From assembly GCA_947564495.1 (NCBI GenBank), contig CANOCD010000106.1:1-5342 (forward strand): a stretch of DNA of 5,342 bases, given 5' to 3'. Positions 5,168 to 5,342 of the stretch are shown in pieces. The stretch comes from an uncultured Angelakisella sp. (GTDB taxonomy: Bacteria; Bacillota; Clostridia; Oscillospirales; Ruminococcaceae). Numbering within the stretch: position 1 is the first letter of the stretch; every line of letters begins with the position of its first letter. Both the position numbers and the translations under genes were made by a program. The notes under the pieces are model-generated. The model saw only the letters and a program-made list of their open reading frames with translations, was not told the DNA's origin and made no database searches.

Positions 5168-5342
5168 TTATTTCTTCAGGGAGACAGCGGCGGCGGAAAC
5201 CAGAGCGACAGCGGCCAGAGCGCCGGCGATGCCAACAACGTCGTTAGCGCCGGTGTCGGGGTTGTTGCTGCCAGCGGGAGCGGCAGAAACGTTCAGCTTC
5301 TTGTCAGAGAAAACATAGGAGCCCAGGGTGCGGGTCTTGAGG
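5168..5342 (-). CDS. NPXTG-anchored cell-surface protein, C-terminal end only
   Basis: The 5' part is outside the window; the last 57 residues and the TAA stop are visible. They read from LKTRTLGSYVFSDKKL through a short Ala/Ser/Gly linker to NPDTG, then a hydrophobic stretch (DVVGIAGALAAVALVSAAAV) and a short basic end SLKK. This is a complete cell-wall sorting signal in the NPXTG variant: a sortase would cut between Thr and Gly and join the protein to peptidoglycan. The variant is frequent in Oscillospiraceae surface proteins. Nothing of the functional domains is in view, so the role of the protein is unknown. No sortase gene is visible in the window. Codon use is rich in GCC/GCT/CTG, with more T-ending codons than the neighbours, as seen in highly expressed genes. 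Confidence 0.9.
   Translation of the reverse strand, partial: LKTRTLGSYVFSDKKLNVSAAPAGSNNPDTGANDVVGIAGALAAVALVSAAAVSLKK

Noticed and set aside
4441..5247. 268-codon open frame on the plus strand
   Set aside because: Antisense to the XRE gene, across a terminator hairpin, with Gly-rich low-complexity translation.
1..5342. Insertion sequence, transposase or phage genes
   Set aside because: No transposase, integrase or terminal inverted repeats are visible. The XRE protein alone is not evidence of a mobile element.

Overview
The window looks like a GC-rich chromosome of a gut-type Clostridia, probably Oscillospiraceae (Flavonifractor / Lawsonibacter / Intestinimonas-like). This is inferred from strong AAGGAG-type ribosome binding sites at high GC, a DUF4860 protein beside a PilC-type protein, and an NPDTG cell-wall sorting signal ending in SLKK. 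The genus cannot be fixed by reading alone. Every gene I can support lies on the minus strand, so the window reads from right to left.

Right end (5342 to about 4424): the C-terminal 57 residues of an NPDTG-anchored surface protein run in from outside the window. A terminator-like hairpin follows. Next is a small XRE-family repressor-like gene with a Pro/Ala-rich tail, closed by an A-rich/U-rich hairpin terminator. A roughly 480-base noncoding stretch separates this unit from the next. It holds a near-consensus sigma-A promoter (4105-4133), a strong 12-bp hairpin (4205-4235) and an operator-like dyad over a second possible promoter (about 4275-4313).

Main operon (4060 down to 235): the promoter drives a secreted lipoprotein with a Ser/Pro/Glu-rich stalk and a transglutaminase-like domain with an intact Cys-His-Asp triad. 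It is followed 30 nt later by a PilC/GspF-type membrane platform protein, and then by four small proteins, each with one N-terminal membrane segment. One of these is a DUF4860 protein. The last three junctions are ATGA overlaps, so the pilin-like genes are probably translationally coupled. Together they look like the platform and minor-pilin part of a type IV pilus / type II secretion-like (ComG-like) machine of Gram-positive bacteria. No assembly ATPase, prepilin peptidase or canonical major pilin (GFTLIE-type) is visible here, so these must be outside the window or absent. The lipoprotein enzyme at the head of the operon is the least expected member.

Left end (234 to 1): noncoding. It contains three back-to-back GC-rich hairpins (128-192), which look like a dispersed intergenic repeat unit, and a possible plus-strand terminator (37-61) that could belong to a convergent gene beyond the edge.
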